64,000 nt of DNA from Plantago ovata (lineage: Eukaryota > Streptophyta > Magnoliopsida > Lamiales > Plantaginaceae), in NCBI GenBank assembly GCA_028274465.1, contig CM051456.1, positions 43,584,870 to 43,648,869 on the forward strand, read 5' to 3'. The position numbers and the translations under genes were made by a program. Shown one piece after another: positions 22,988-35,075 of the stretch. Positions within the stretch are counted from its first letter, which is position 1. Each line of letters begins with the position of its first letter. The notes under the pieces were generated by a model. It worked only from the letters and a program-made list of their open reading frames with translations, had not been told where the DNA came from and searched no databases.

Positions 22988-25136
22988 CTAGCTCTTCTTC
23001 TTGAGGGTACTAGACTTCCCCTTCATGGATCTCCTCCTCATGCCACGAACCTGTGAATAAGAATGAACATAGGCAGCAAGACCACAGTAGTTAGTAGTGT
23101 GATACGTATCAGGTGGATCAGATATGGCTCGCAACACATGTCGCTTGCCATCCACTTCAATAGTGCAAGTCCTTCGGTAGATGTCTATCACGGAGCGTAG
23201 CTTAGTCAAGAACGTTCGCCCCAAGAGAATGACATCCCCCGTCCCAGGTGTAGACGCCGGCATAACTACAAAATTGGTGTATACAGAAGCTTCACCAATC
23301 TTGACCAATACATTCTTCACAACGCCCTCGGGTCTCACAAAGGATCCATCCGCCAGTTGTACAATAGCCTTATGCTCAGATAGTTTTCCAAGGCTACTCT
23401 TCTCAAACACATTCATAGGGAGCAATTTAGAGTAGGATCCCGTGTCTAGTGTGGCACAGACGTCTTCAAGCTCACCAATCCCGACCTTAATATCGAAACT
23501 TTGAGGGAGTGGCTCGGGATCCTCTTGCTCCTCTTCACTCTCGTCAGAACCAAGGTCCTTCTCTTCTTCCTTAGCCTGTGGATGTTCTTCCTTCTTGCAA
23601 CACTCGCACTTAGCAACCTTCTTGATGGTGATTTCGACAGGCAGATCACCAGCAAAGGTAATGGACATCGACTTCTCAGTGTTGCTAGGCAGCTTGCCTT
23701 GTTTCCTACTTGCTCCTCGGTCGATCAACTCTTGCATCTTTTGTTAGGCAACCCTAGTGCTCTCTTCCAACCTATCAAGCCTTGCCCTAGTCTTCTCAGA
23801 ATCTTCTTCATAACGTTTGAGAAAACTTTGGGTGTGATCAACCATCTTTTGCAAGTTCTCCATTAGTTGAGCCGACTTCGACTTCGGTGGCTCTTTCGGA
23901 GCGGGGTTTTCGCAGTGATAATTACCATAGTTAAGCCTACTACGATCTTGGTTAGGGCCATAATTTTGGCTAGCCGGTGCATATTCTTGATTGTTTCGGA
24001 ACCCTCTTCTCCAAAATCCACCTCGAGGATTCCTACCATCTTGTCCGTAGCTAGCCTCTTGAGTACCAAACTCCGTAGCAAAGGCTTCCTCTTCGCCTCC
24101 TTGAGCCCAGTTGCCATCATCATACGCAAGCTCCGATCTACACATATGAGCCCCATGCCCATAGTTCTTGCATATTTGACAAACTTCGTTCGAAACAGCT
24201 GTTCCAGTGGCGCTCTTGAGACTTGTTTCAATTCGTTTGTAAAGAACTCGAATTGATCCCCATTCCCCCTATACATAGGGGCTTCTTGAGTCGGTGGAGC
24301 TTCAGGTCCCATCTCCTAACAATCGCTCTTGGGTCCTTGAACTGCGATCCTTTAGCAAGCCTTTCGAAAACTGCCCAGACGGCTTCTGCGGTTTCCTCCC
24401 AAATATTGCCTCGGCATTGGAAATCCACCACTTGTTGGTTCTCGAAGGTTAATCCATTGTAGAAGTGTTGGACTAGGTCAGAAAGCTCAAAACCATGGTG
24501 AGGGCACTTGTTCGTGAGATCTTGGAACCTCTCAAACGCGGTGTAGATGGTCTCATCATAGTCCTGTTTGAATCCATTGATTTGCGCCTTTAGCGCGGTA
24601 GTCAAGGTGTGAGGGAAGTATTTTTCCATGAAAGCTGAAAAAACCTTCTCCCAAGTGTCCAGCGAGCCTGCTGGTAGAGAACTCAACCATGACTTGGCTC
24701 TGTCGCCAAGCCCCATAGCAGAAACCTTCATCCTCAACTCATCCGTTGTTATTTCAGCTCCGGGTCGTGGGAGTTGGTTGACGAAATCATCGATATCGTG
24801 CAAGTACCCCATCACATCTTCCCTTGCTAAGCCATAGAACCTCAGAAGTTGTTGGAATGCGTGGTTCTTGATTTCCAGATCTCGAGTTGCAGACGAAAGA
24901 ACAATCGCCGGTCCCCTCATACGATCCTTGGAGGGTTGAACCCATGCTTTCAGTGGTCTAGCTTCTGCCATTCCGTCGATTTCCTTGAAAAGACTGTGTA
25001 GAGATTCAGAGAAATCGGTATCCTCTATTTCCTCTAGCTCACGCCTTTAAAGTGGTCGCCTTCTTTGGTGGTAGACTCTGTCGATCTCAGCAATTGAATC
25101 AGCAAGCGGTGTTCCTCTAGATCGTGTATGTGGCAT
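22988..25136 (-). pseudogene. gag-protease of element B, broken
   Basis: Homologous to the open 708-residue gag-protease of C. It starts at the same ATG (25136). It has a TAA near 25048 (Gln in C), a shift near 24230-24265 and a TAA at 23743-23745. Gag is readable at 24971-24228 and the protease at 23737-22988, with LDTGSYS near 23435-23455 and VILLGRTFL. Near 24145-24185 the CCHC knuckle (CQICKNYGHGAHMC) is the only intact one among B, C and D, although it lies after the shift. Confidence 0.8.
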
Positions 25137-25260
25137 ACACTATCTGTATCAAACTAGGAAAGCAGTATCAGATAGAGATTAAAAAGGAAAACTAAAACTA
25201 CTAGAACTAGGAATTGAATGCTGAAAATAGAAACAAATTAAACAGAAAAAAGGAGTATAG

Positions 25261-25278
25261 TCCCCGGCAACGGCGCCA
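25261..25278 (-). promoter_or_regulatory. Primer binding site of element B (tRNA-Asp)
   Basis: The complement of TCCCCGGCAACGGCGCCA matches the 3' end of plant tRNA-Asp over the full 18 bases. It lies three bases from the 5' LTR. Confidence 0.9.
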
Positions 25279-25281
25279 ATT

Positions 25282-26538
25282 TGATGAATGCGCTGGATGT
25301 CGTGTTCCAACGAATATCAAATAAATTTGTTATTTAGCCAAAGGCAATTCACAACTACAACGAAAACCGTAGTGTAGCAGTAGAATAACCTCGAGTGTCG
25401 ATCTCTAAGGACTATAACTAGCTTTATCTAATCTAATTTAGAATATAAAACAGCAGACGATTTAACAAAGGTTTTTCTTAACAGATAATGGAGATTGGTT
25501 ATAGTATGGTCCTTCAAAGCATAACGGGTTAATAATCATGCATAAATTCCTCGGCTTTGCATGGAGATCTTTGATCAATGAATTGTCCAGTTGTAATTAT
25601 CAAACACTACGAAGATAAAGATTTAGATAGGTCGAAGACCAATGAATTGTCCAATTGTGTGCAATAATTAATCAACAATACGAAGATAGAGATTTAGATA
25701 GATCAAGAAATAAAGCAATAACACGGAGTATAATGCGCGATATAGCCATTAGCATAATTATTAACCCTTCGCTAAGAATTCACATACTATCACCAACGAG
25801 AAGTTTAGCTACTCATAGTTGTCATGCAATCAACAGAAATCATAGAAGAAAACATGTTGAAAGATATATAAAAATAAGTAGAAAAACTGTAAGATACAAT
25901 GTTACCGAAGGTTGTCAGTCTCCGAAGAATCGCGATCTTACAAGCTCCAAACTGCTATGAAAAAGTATCTCCTAAGCTATGAACCCCTAGAACAGGCTCT
26001 GGGAAGTTCCTACCTAAAACTACATAGGAAGGTGAGAGAAAAGGTCTGGAAAAGTATGAAAATCGAAGAAAAACTGAGCAACTATATATAGTGTTCGAAT
26101 TTGTGTGGGGCGAAGGGCCCCACACACCGGGCGAGTCGCCTGGTGTGGGGCGATTCGTCCCACATCCCGGGCGATTTTCCCGGGAGTAAAACTCGGGAAT
26201 TTACGCATTTTCGACGCGTTTTTGGATTTCTTCTCCTTTTCGGACTCGGTTTCTGACTTCTAGTGGCCTTCTAACCTCCAGATTCGACCCCTAGACTTCA
26301 AATCCTATCCGGAAACCTTCAAATACTCCAATTAGGCTTCTGGAACACCAATTCCTTGTCTACTTCAATATATTTTCCCGGAAATCCTCGGTTTTCAACC
26401 AAAACCTGTAAAATGAAGACTAAAGGGAAACGTGACACTATTCTAATAAATTGCACTAAAATATAGCTAAATTATCATAGAGGATAGCTAAAATAGGTGA
26501 AAAAGACTCGAATGAAAGTGTAAAATACACATTCATCA
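25282..26538 (-). repeat. 5' LTR of element B
   Basis: 1,257 bp, TGATGAATGCG to ACATTCATCA. In sense, palindromes (26186-26105) stand just before TATATATA (26090-26083). The right target duplication CCTTC follows. Confidence 0.9.
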
Positions 26539-26543
26539 CCTTC

Positions 26544-27247
26544 TCAGGCCTACTTGGTCTATTCCTCCAACTTGGGAGTCCAAGACTTTGATTAGTAGCA
26601 GAGCTACCAGACCAAGTGAATGGCAGAGATGCTTCCTCTTAACGTGCTTTGTCCAAGTCACAGGAGCAATCTCTCCTTTCTTCATTTTCTCATTTCTGAC
26701 ATCACTGTAGAAGGCTTCTATCTCTTCATCAGTGGCAGTGATGTCATCTTCAGTTCCAGTGGTTGGAATCTGAAAGATTTCTGCTAAATCAGTCCATTTC
26801 AGGATGATTTGCGTATTTTGAACTGTAGTAAAGATCACTTTTTCAGTGACCCCTTGACTATCAGTTAGGGACTGGATTTCTGCATTATTGTAGAACTCCA
26901 TTGTATCTAACATGCTCACTTGCTTAGGGCGAGCAGTTATAAAATGAATGAGGCATTGCTGCTTGATGAAAGATGAAGTCAAGCGCCTCTTCATTGTCAC
27001 CGTCTAGTTCTTGTTCATAGAAGTATCGGATATACTTCTCTTTTGCGAAACCACCCCATTGCATCATCATCTCACACGTTGCAGTGTCAAGATATGAGGG
27101 AGGCATAGGTTTTTCTGTGATTCTATCGTTTTTCAACACAACTTTTGCTGTGTTGGTCGCCGGAGTAGTCACCGGAGCAGTGCGTTTCTCTGCACTGTCA
27201 ACCTTAGACGACTTTGAGGTCTTAGATAACTGTCTCTTTGGTGCCAT
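26544..27247 (-). pseudogene. Third ORF of copia element A, N-terminal part
   Basis: The reading starts at 27247 with a basic, Ser/Lys-rich stretch (KRQLSKTSKSSK). A shift near 27000 is followed by 27000-26544, which contains EFYNNAEIQ and WTDLAEIFQIP. It is then cut by element B and resumes at 11964 (LRRWSLLMHIYENKTELNW). The layout, a short strand-rich start before a 'DLAxIFxIP' helix, recalls the putative plant transposon protein domain that ORF2 of D also seems to contain; this is a tentative fold-level comparison. The ORF lies about 0.9 kb downstream of pol. Confidence 0.55.
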
Positions 27248-28152
27248 TTCTTTATATAGAGAGAAATGTGTACAAAAAAGATTGTTTGCTTTTTGACCGG
27301 AGGTACAGTAGATTCAGGCTAAAATTTGCAGAGGAAGAAAATGTGTGTTAAAGAATTTTGTCATTTCTCTAACTCCTTTATATAGTGTCTATGATGTGTG
27401 AGAAACTCAATCGATTTGAGTTTTCAGCAAGGGTAAAACAGAGAAACAATAGCGTTAGTGGAGCCTTTGCATTAAATGCGTAGTGGCCCACTAACAAAAA
27501 CCGTCAGAGCACTCTCACTTTATAATGTTAACCGTTAGATTAATAACTCCTTTTAATCAACGGCCACGATTGTATTTCATATCATGATTATTACTGAGTT
27601 TATCTGTGCCCGATTAACGTCACAAATTGATTTTATCGAGATTTATGGGATTTGATAGCTTGCTGAAATAAACAAGAATCTTTTCAGCGAGTTTGCATAT
27701 ATAGCCTTGTTACTTGCTGAAAATTCACCCTTACTCAGACATCTCATATTTCCTTAAGTTTAAAAGATATTTCTGAGTTCTCGTATCAGTAAATTCTTTT
27801 TATACTTGAGATATCTTTTGGTAAAATCTGAGAAATGAGTTTTGCTCTTTTCTGAGTCCCCGTCTCAGAATATTCCTTTGATACTTGAATACCTGTTTTA
27901 GTATATTTTGATTGTCTGAATACCCGTTTCAACAATCTTCAAGGTTTTTCTCTTACTGAGTGTCTGTCTCAGCAAGTGATCAAGTTTCCTAACAAATACC
28001 CGTTTTGAAGGAGTTACTTGTTGAATGCCTGTTTCAGCAATCATGTAGTGACCTATCATTTCTTAGAAGAAATTAGTGGAAGGAACTTTTAATAAAGTAA
28101 GAATACTTTGGCTTGATGAATACCTGTTTCAGCATTCTGCCAATTGTATCCT
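27248..28152 (-). other. Spacer between pol and third ORF, copia element A
   Basis: Non-coding and AT-rich, with repeated TTCAGCAA/TTGCTGAA and CCCGTTTCAGCAA-like words. In sense it would have to hold the promoter, splice acceptor or other signal that lets the third ORF be expressed. I see no clear TATA box. Confidence 0.4.
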
Positions 28153-31100
28153 TTATTGAGGTAATTCAATCAATCCAAGGTTATACCTTAGCATTGCGAA
28201 TCTATTATCTGGTAGGGGCTTGGTAAAGATGTCAGCAAGTTGATCATCAGTTCCCACTTTGACAACCTCAATATCTCCTTTTTCCACATGATCTCTAATG
28301 AAATGATGTCTAATATCAATGTGTTTTGTCCGTGAGTGAAACTTAGGATTTTGCGTGATAGCAATAGCACTCGTATTATCACAAAAGATTGGTGTTTTCT
28401 TTGCAGAAATACCATAATCTCTTAATTGTTGCTGAATCCATAGGATTTGAGTTGTGCAACAACCAGCCGCAATGTACTCAGATTCAGTAGATGAATTGGC
28501 AACACAGGTTTGCTTCTTGCTGAACCATGATATTAATCTAGTACCCAAAAACTGACAAGTTCCAGAGGTACTTTTTCTATCAAGAGTTGATCCTCCATGA
28601 TCAGCATCAGAATAACCAACCAATTCAAGTCCAGAATCTTTAGGATACCATAATCCAACATTGACTGTACCTTTGACATATTTCAGTATCTTAAGTGCCT
28701 TTTTGTAGTGTGATTCTTTTGGATCAGATTGGAATCTTGCACACACACAAACAACATACTGAATGTCAGGTCTACTTGATGTTAAATACAACAAGGAACC
28801 AATGAGCTTCCTATACTTGTGTTCTTCAACACTTTTATCTTCTTTAGTATAGCCTAATTTGGTACCAACACTCATAGGGATCTTTTCAGGTTTCTCTTCC
28901 TCTTTGATCCTAAACTTTATGAGCATTTCTTTCGCATACTTTGCTTGATTTATGAATATTCCATCTTTGAGTTGCTTGACTTGCAATACTAGGAAATAAT
29001 TCAATTTTCCCATCATACTCATTTCAAATTTGTTTGTCATGAGTTTGGCAAAATCATCACAAAGTTGCTTGTCCTTAGATCAAAAAATTATGTCATCCAC
29101 ATAAATTTGAACTAAGAGTATTTTACCATCATGGTTCATGGTAAACAAGGTTTTATCAACTTCACCTTTCTTGAAACCATTATCCAGCAAGAACTTAGCT
29201 AAGGTATCATACCAAGCTCTTGGTGCTTGCTTTAGACCATATACAGCTTTCTGAAGCTTGTATACCATCTTTGTTTCTGAGGGAAGTTCAAAGCCAGGGG
29301 GTTGTTCTAAGTAGACTTCTTCAGCAAGTTCACCATTCAAGAATGCACTTTTAACATCCATTTGGTAAACAATGAAGTCATTGTGAGTAGCAAAGGCCAA
29401 GAAAAGCCTAATTGCATCCAATCTTGCAACTGGTGCATAAGACTCATCATAGTCCCATCCTTCAGTCTGACAGTAACCTTGAGCAACTAAACGTGCTTTG
29501 ATTCTTGTTACTTCACCAGACTCACTCAGCTTGTTTCTGAACACCCACTTTGTACCAATAGCTTTCTTACCTTCAGCAAGTGGTACAAGTTTCCAGACTT
29601 TGTTCCTTTCAAATTGATCCAGTTCTTCTTGCATTGGCTTGATCCATTCAGAATGCTTTAAAGCTTCTTCTATGGTCTTAGGTTCAATTATTGAAACAAA
29701 GCAAGAGAACAATGATTCTACTTCTACGACATTTGCTTCTTCAGCAAGTCCATGAGTAGCAGAAACTTTGGATCTAGTCACTTGGCGTTTATCAATATCA
29801 CCAATCATATCCGTAGAGGGATGATCTCTAATCCATTTGTTAACAGGTTTTCTGCTCGTTGGATCTGGATATGTTTGCTCATCATCATGTGACTCTTCAG
29901 CATGTACTTGTTCAGTACTACTGGGATTTTGTGTCTCTGCTGAGATTGGTTCATCAGCAAGTGCTTGTTCAGCATTGCTAGATTGTGGTAACTCATCAGC
30001 AGGCACGGGAGGTTGCGTAGTTTCAGCAACTTCCGGAGCAACTGCGTCTTTTGCTGGAAATTCCTTGTCGTGAACTATATTTATCTTGTCATGACTTGGG
30101 GGAGGAAAGTCATTGTCAAAATCATCATTTAGTTCAATTGACTGGATTTGCCTAGCATTAGATTCAGTTCTTTGCTCATGTATGATTAACTTTTTCATAC
30201 ATTCTGATATTTCTTCTTCAGCAGGCACTCCTTGTGTCTTTTCGTAGAATACAACATGCACTGATTATTCGATCTTTTGTGCCTTTTTGTTGTAAACTCT
30301 ATAAGCTTTACTATGCAAGGAGTAACCGAGAAATATCGCTTCGTCTGCCTTTGGTTGAAATGTTATTAAGTATTCTCTACCGTTATTAAGAACGAAACAC
30401 TTACAACCAAATACTCTTAGATGAGTGATATTAGGAGGTCTTCCAACAAACAACTCATATGGAGTTTTGTTGTATTCCTTAGTAATCAAACATCTGTTTT
30501 GAGTGTAACAGGCGGTGTTAATCGTTTCAACCCAGTAAGCCTCACTTATTTCAGTGTCAGCAAGCATTGTTCTTGCGGCTTCTTTTAGGGTACGATTCTT
30601 CCGTTCAGCAACACCGTTTTGTTGTGGTGTCCTTACTGAGGATAACTGATGTTGTATGTCTTTTGAAGTACAATACTCAGTTATGTACTGGTTTACAAAC
30701 TCAGTACCATGGTTTGTCCTTATGACTTTTACCTTGTCATTTTTCACGACTTCAAGCTTATTCAGCAATTAAGTTAGGTATTTCAGTCCTTGTTTCAGAT
30801 TTGTGCTTGATAAATACTACCCAAGTGAATCTTGAATAGTCATCTACCACCACCAGACCATACTTCTTACCAGCATAGCTTGTTGAAGAAGATTCAAACA
30901 AGTCCATGTGCAAGAGTTGTAAAGGTTTTGTAGTTGACGGTACTACCTTGTTCTTAAAAGAAGATTTGGTTTGCTTTCCTTGCTGACATGCATTGCAAAC
31001 ACCATCCTTCTTAAAAGTAACCTTAGGTAATCCAACTACAAGTGCCGTTTTAGACATCTTATTCAGCGTCTTGAAGTTTAGATGACTTGTTCGTTTATGC

Positions 31101-31531
31101 CATAACCATGCTTTTTCAGGAAGGCAATCGTGATCTGAGACAAGACATTTTTCAACGATTGCTGAAGACCAATCTACGGTGTACAAGCCTCCTGATCTTC
31201 TTGCAATCATAATAACCTTCTTAGTCTCGAAATCTATAAGTTTACATTCATCACTTTTGATTTTGATGAAGTATCCTTTGTCAGCAAACTGACTCATGCT
31301 GAAAAGATTAAACTTAAGATTTTTGACATAAAGAACTCCCGTAATGGTAATGCATCCTAACTTCACGTCACAAAAGCCTTTTGTAGAACCAAAGCCTCCA
31401 CCAGCAAACCTTATTGTTGGACCTTTAGACCACCGTCTATAGTTTATAAGATTATTCTTGTTGCCCGTCATGTGCTTTCCACAACCACTGTCAAAGTGTC
31501 AGATTGCATCGTTTGTCTCCGTGGCTGAAGT
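28153..31531 (-). pseudogene. pol of copia element A: protease, integrase, reverse transcriptase, RNase H
   Basis: Domains in order: protease motif FDSGCGKHM (about 31495-31470), pre-integrase zinc region (WHKRTSHLNF, CNACQQGK), integrase (VVDDYSRFTW, HGTEF, NGVAERKNRTLKEAARTM), reverse transcriptase ([13 protein letters not shown] near 29095) and RNase H (YSDADHGG, STESEYIA, to 28153). Lesions: TGA for Trp at 31499-31501, a 4-bp insertion near 30770, TAA at 30265-30267, TGA for Gly at 29080-29082. The integrase has IRTNHGTEF where H has IRTDHGTEF, so one catalytic Asp is lost. It is joined directly to gag at 31531/31532, where H has a 1,145-bp intervening segment. Confidence 0.9.
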
Positions 31532-32521
31532 CTGACCGGCCATGAGGCAGAACTCGTAGTTTGACACATCTGGATAAGCTTCCATAGCTATTCCACAAAC
31601 TTCCTTGCCAATCTCTAAGTCAAGAGTGTCTTCTTCATCGTCAGTGTCTGAGCTTTCTTCCTCACTGTCTTCGGAGCTAGTATCAATGCACTATGCATCG
31701 AATTTTGCTTGAAGCTTCTTCTTTTCTTCAGCAATAAAAGCTCTTTTGAACTTCTTCTTCTTTTCACCAGATTTGCCTTTCAGGAAAGGACAATTTGCTT
31801 TGAAGTGTCCAAGCTTTTTGCAGTAAAAGCAAAGATCATTTCCAACTGCTGGTTCTTCTGATGAGGTTGCTTGCTGAGCTTGCTTGCTCAGCGAGCCAGT
31901 CTCATTTTTGTACTTATGGTAGTTGTTACCAAGATGCTTTTTCAGCTTCTCTTTTGCTTTTCGCCTTTCAAGTTCCTTACTGATGAATTTCTTCATGTTT
32001 TTAACAACCAAAGCATTTTCATCAGCAGGCTCTTTATCATTCTTCTTTTCAGAAGATGACGGCTTTGCAGCAAGAGCAATGTTTTGCGATTTTTCAGCCA
32101 ACACATTTTCTCTTTGCTTTGTCTCGTAGTTGACAGTAGCAAGATGAGAGAATAACTCTGTTGGTGTAATGTCTGGCATTCCTTGATTGTAGTAGAAGTT
32201 CTGAGTGTGGATCCATTGTTGGTTCAAACTTCTGATGATGGTTTTCACCTTCTCAGAATCTGAGTAAAGATTTCCAACACCCAAGGCTGCCATTTCACTA
32301 ACTAGAGTTGTGAATCTGAAGTCCAAGTCTTCCAGTGACTCATTTGTACCTTGTTTAGAGTTCTGGAACTTTAACTTCAGCACTTCGAGTTTGTTTTCCT
32401 TGGTTTTGTGAGATCCAACACAAAGATCTTGAACCATTTTCCAAGCTTCCCTACCAGTTTTACCACCCCACAGTTTGCACTGTATAGTATCCGGAGTTGA
32501 TCGAATGATGATGTTTCTTGC
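31532..32521 (-). pseudogene. gag of copia element A, C-terminal part
   Basis: Continues the reading from 41338-41071 after the insertion of C. It shows a UBN2-type Gag core (CKLWGGKTGREAW, LEDLDFRFTTL) and a zinc knuckle CFYCKKLGHFKANC. An in-frame TAG at 31691-31693 replaces a Leu codon of H. Behind it lie an acidic Ser/Asp/Glu run and FCLMAGQ, the last residues before the junction with pol. Confidence 0.85.
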
Positions 32522-32526
32522 TTGAC

Positions 32527-33526
32527 TGATGAACGCACGGATGTCGTGCTCCGAGCGAATCAAATAAATTTGTTATTTAGTCAAAGGCAATTCACAACTA
32601 CAACGAAAACCGTAGTGTAGCAGTAGAATAACCTCGAGTGTCGATCTCTAAGGACTATAACTAGCTTTATCAAATCTAATTTAGAATATAAAAACAGCAG
32701 ACAGTATAGCAAAGGGTTTTTCTAACAGATAATGGAGATTGGTGATAGTATGGTCCTTGAAAGCATAACGGGTTAATAATCATGCGTAAATTTCTCGGTT
32801 TTGCATGGAGATCTTTGATCAATTAATTGTCCTGTTGTAATTATCAAACACTACAAAGATAAATAGATAGGTCAAAGGACTATTAAATGTTACCGAAGGT
32901 TGTCAGTCTCCGAAGAATCGCGATCTTACAAGCTCCAAACTGCTATGAAAAAGTATCTCCTAAGCTATGAACCCCCGGAACAGGCTCTGGAAAGTTCCTA
33001 CCTAAAACTACAGAGAAAGGTGAGAGAATATTTCTGGAAAAGTATGAAATTCGGAGAAAAACTGAGCAACTATATATAGTGTTCGAATTTGTGTGGGGCG
33101 AAGGGCCCCACACACCGGGCGATTCACCTGGTGTGGGGCGATTCCCCCCACATCCCGGGCGATTCGCCCGGGAGTAAAATCCGGGATTTTGTGCGTTTTC
33201 GACGCGTTTTTGGATTTCTTCCCCTTTTCGGACTCGGTTTCTGACTTCTAGTGGCCTTCTAACCTCCAGATTCGACCCCTAGACTCCAAATCCTATCCGA
33301 AAACCTTCAGATACTCCAAATAGGCTTCTGGAACACCAATTCCTTGTCAACTTCAATATAATTGCCCGGAAATCCTCGTTTTTCAACCAAAACCTGTAAA
33401 ATAAAAACTAAAGGGAAACGTGACACAATTCTAATAAAATGCACTAAAATATAGCTAAATTAACATAGAGGATAGCTAAATTAGGTGAAAAAGACTCAAA
33501 TGAAAGTGTAAAATACACATTCATCA
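32527..33526 (-). repeat. 3' LTR of element C, with an internal deletion
   Basis: 1,000 bp against 1,287 bp for the partner. About 290 bp are missing between TATTAAAT and GTTACCGAAGG (near 32889). Palindromes lie at 33092-33172. The polypurine tract follows at 33527-33539. Confidence 0.9.
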
Positions 33527-35075
33527 AACTCCCCAAACCGAACCTTTGCTTGCCCTCAAGCAACTAAGCTAGACTCTAATGCAAAAAACAATGCAAGACA
33601 CAAAATGGAGTGTCATGCCAAATAAAATGAACTAATCTACTGAATCTATCAAAAAACATATGAACAAAAACCATATAAATCAAAACATGAATATAGGTCG
33701 AAGAATGCCTCGATTGACCCATACACATCCACATAAGCACTTATGTCAAGACAAGATAGTCTCTCGTAACATTCTCTACCTGGACCTAGTCAGTGACGAC
33801 GTAATGAAACATGTTAAGATACGAATGGTTGTCCCGTGCCTATGAAACTGAGGACTTACAGCTGTTCACCAAGTTTAAGACTTTCCCTCAAAGAGGTCGA
33901 ACCAGTACTGGCTCTCATCAAACGAAGGAGGGTTCCCTGTAAAAGATAACACTCCCCTATTCTACCCATCTCTCAAGTAAATTCTTAAGCTATTCACCAC
34001 TTTCTGAATGGCAGGACGAGGGTGGTCTAGAACAGATGACACTCAAAAACAAAAGACAAAAAACAGAAAATTACAACACGATTACGAACATAACAAGAAT
34101 TTGGAAAATGAGACACAACACTTTGCTAAACTGCTATTTGGCTTTTCCTTTTTGGACCCTTCTTTGCTTTTTTGGGGTCTTTTCTTTTTTTTCTCTTTTT
34201 TTTTCTTTCCAGTTTCTTTTTTTCTTTTTTTTTCTTTTTTTCCTGGAATTTTTCTTTCTTTTTTTTCGATTTTTTTTTTTAGCCAGCAGTAGCATAACAA
34301 AAAGAGAAACAAAATGACTCACAACGACTTCCCCAAACCTATTCGAAAGAATAGGTTGGAGTACAAAATTTACGAGAAAGGAAAAATAAACTCACAACAC
34401 GGAAATGAAAAACGAAAAACAAGTCTAATGATGGTGTAACCCCCTCCCCAGACCTATTCGGAAGAATAGGTTATAAACAAAGGATCACACTACCCCCTTC
34501 CTAGGCATTTAGCAATCTCAAAGCATGGTGAAGACTTGTTGCCTCTTACGTACATAATTACTCGGGAAAACAACCATAAGACCCTAACATGCATCGTCCT
34601 ATTATAAAGGCCTTTGTGAACTGCAGTAGAGAAAACACCACTACGTGATGTCGAGACTACCAAGCTTAACTAAGAGCAATACATAAATGTGACAAGCCAA
34701 GCGAGAAAAACCTCAAACAAATTCATAGAGATGAAGTATATGATTAATGGCATAGTTAGTTAATCTACCCAATAAAAAAGTTCAAAAAATTCGGCAATAA
34801 ACTCCATATAAAACATGCAAGACTATCCTAGGATGAATGCAGTGAATGCAACCTAAAAATCTAAGAAAGCAGTAAACGTGCAAATGCAAATGCAAACAAA
34901 GAACAAGATATTAATCAACGCAAAGCCAAAAAATACTTAACATCGCGGTTCACATCCCATCCCCCTTATCAATCTTAAGCTAGCCCCTAGAAAAAGAGAA
35001 TGAGTAATAAGAAGTGATACTAGATGTTATCGAACGGTTTGGCCTCGGTTGGCTAAGAGTGGACATGTGAAAAGA
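33527..35075 (-). other. 3' non-coding region of element C
   Basis: Same layout as in B: polypurine tract and GCTTGCCCTCAAGC stem, the block matching the antisense ORF (about 33750-33940), a purine-rich tract in sense (about 34140-34280), and hairpins at 34336-34357 and 34451-34472. No sense gene. Confidence 0.7.

Larger units (their letters stand above)
11970..26538 (-). mobile_element. Element B: non-autonomous Athila-type gypsy element with three LTRs
   Basis: It is flanked by the TSD CCTTC (11965-11969 and 26539-26543). The primer site beside the right LTR shows minus orientation. The order in sense is LTR (26538-25282), primer site, gag-protease, spacer, ORF2, 3' region, LTR (14773-13515), a 299-bp scrambled piece, and a further LTR (13215-11970). 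A CACTA transposon interrupts the spacer. Between the inner LTRs, and without CACTA, the internal region is about 6.26 kb, the same as C and D. Reverse transcriptase and integrase are absent. Confidence 0.9.
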
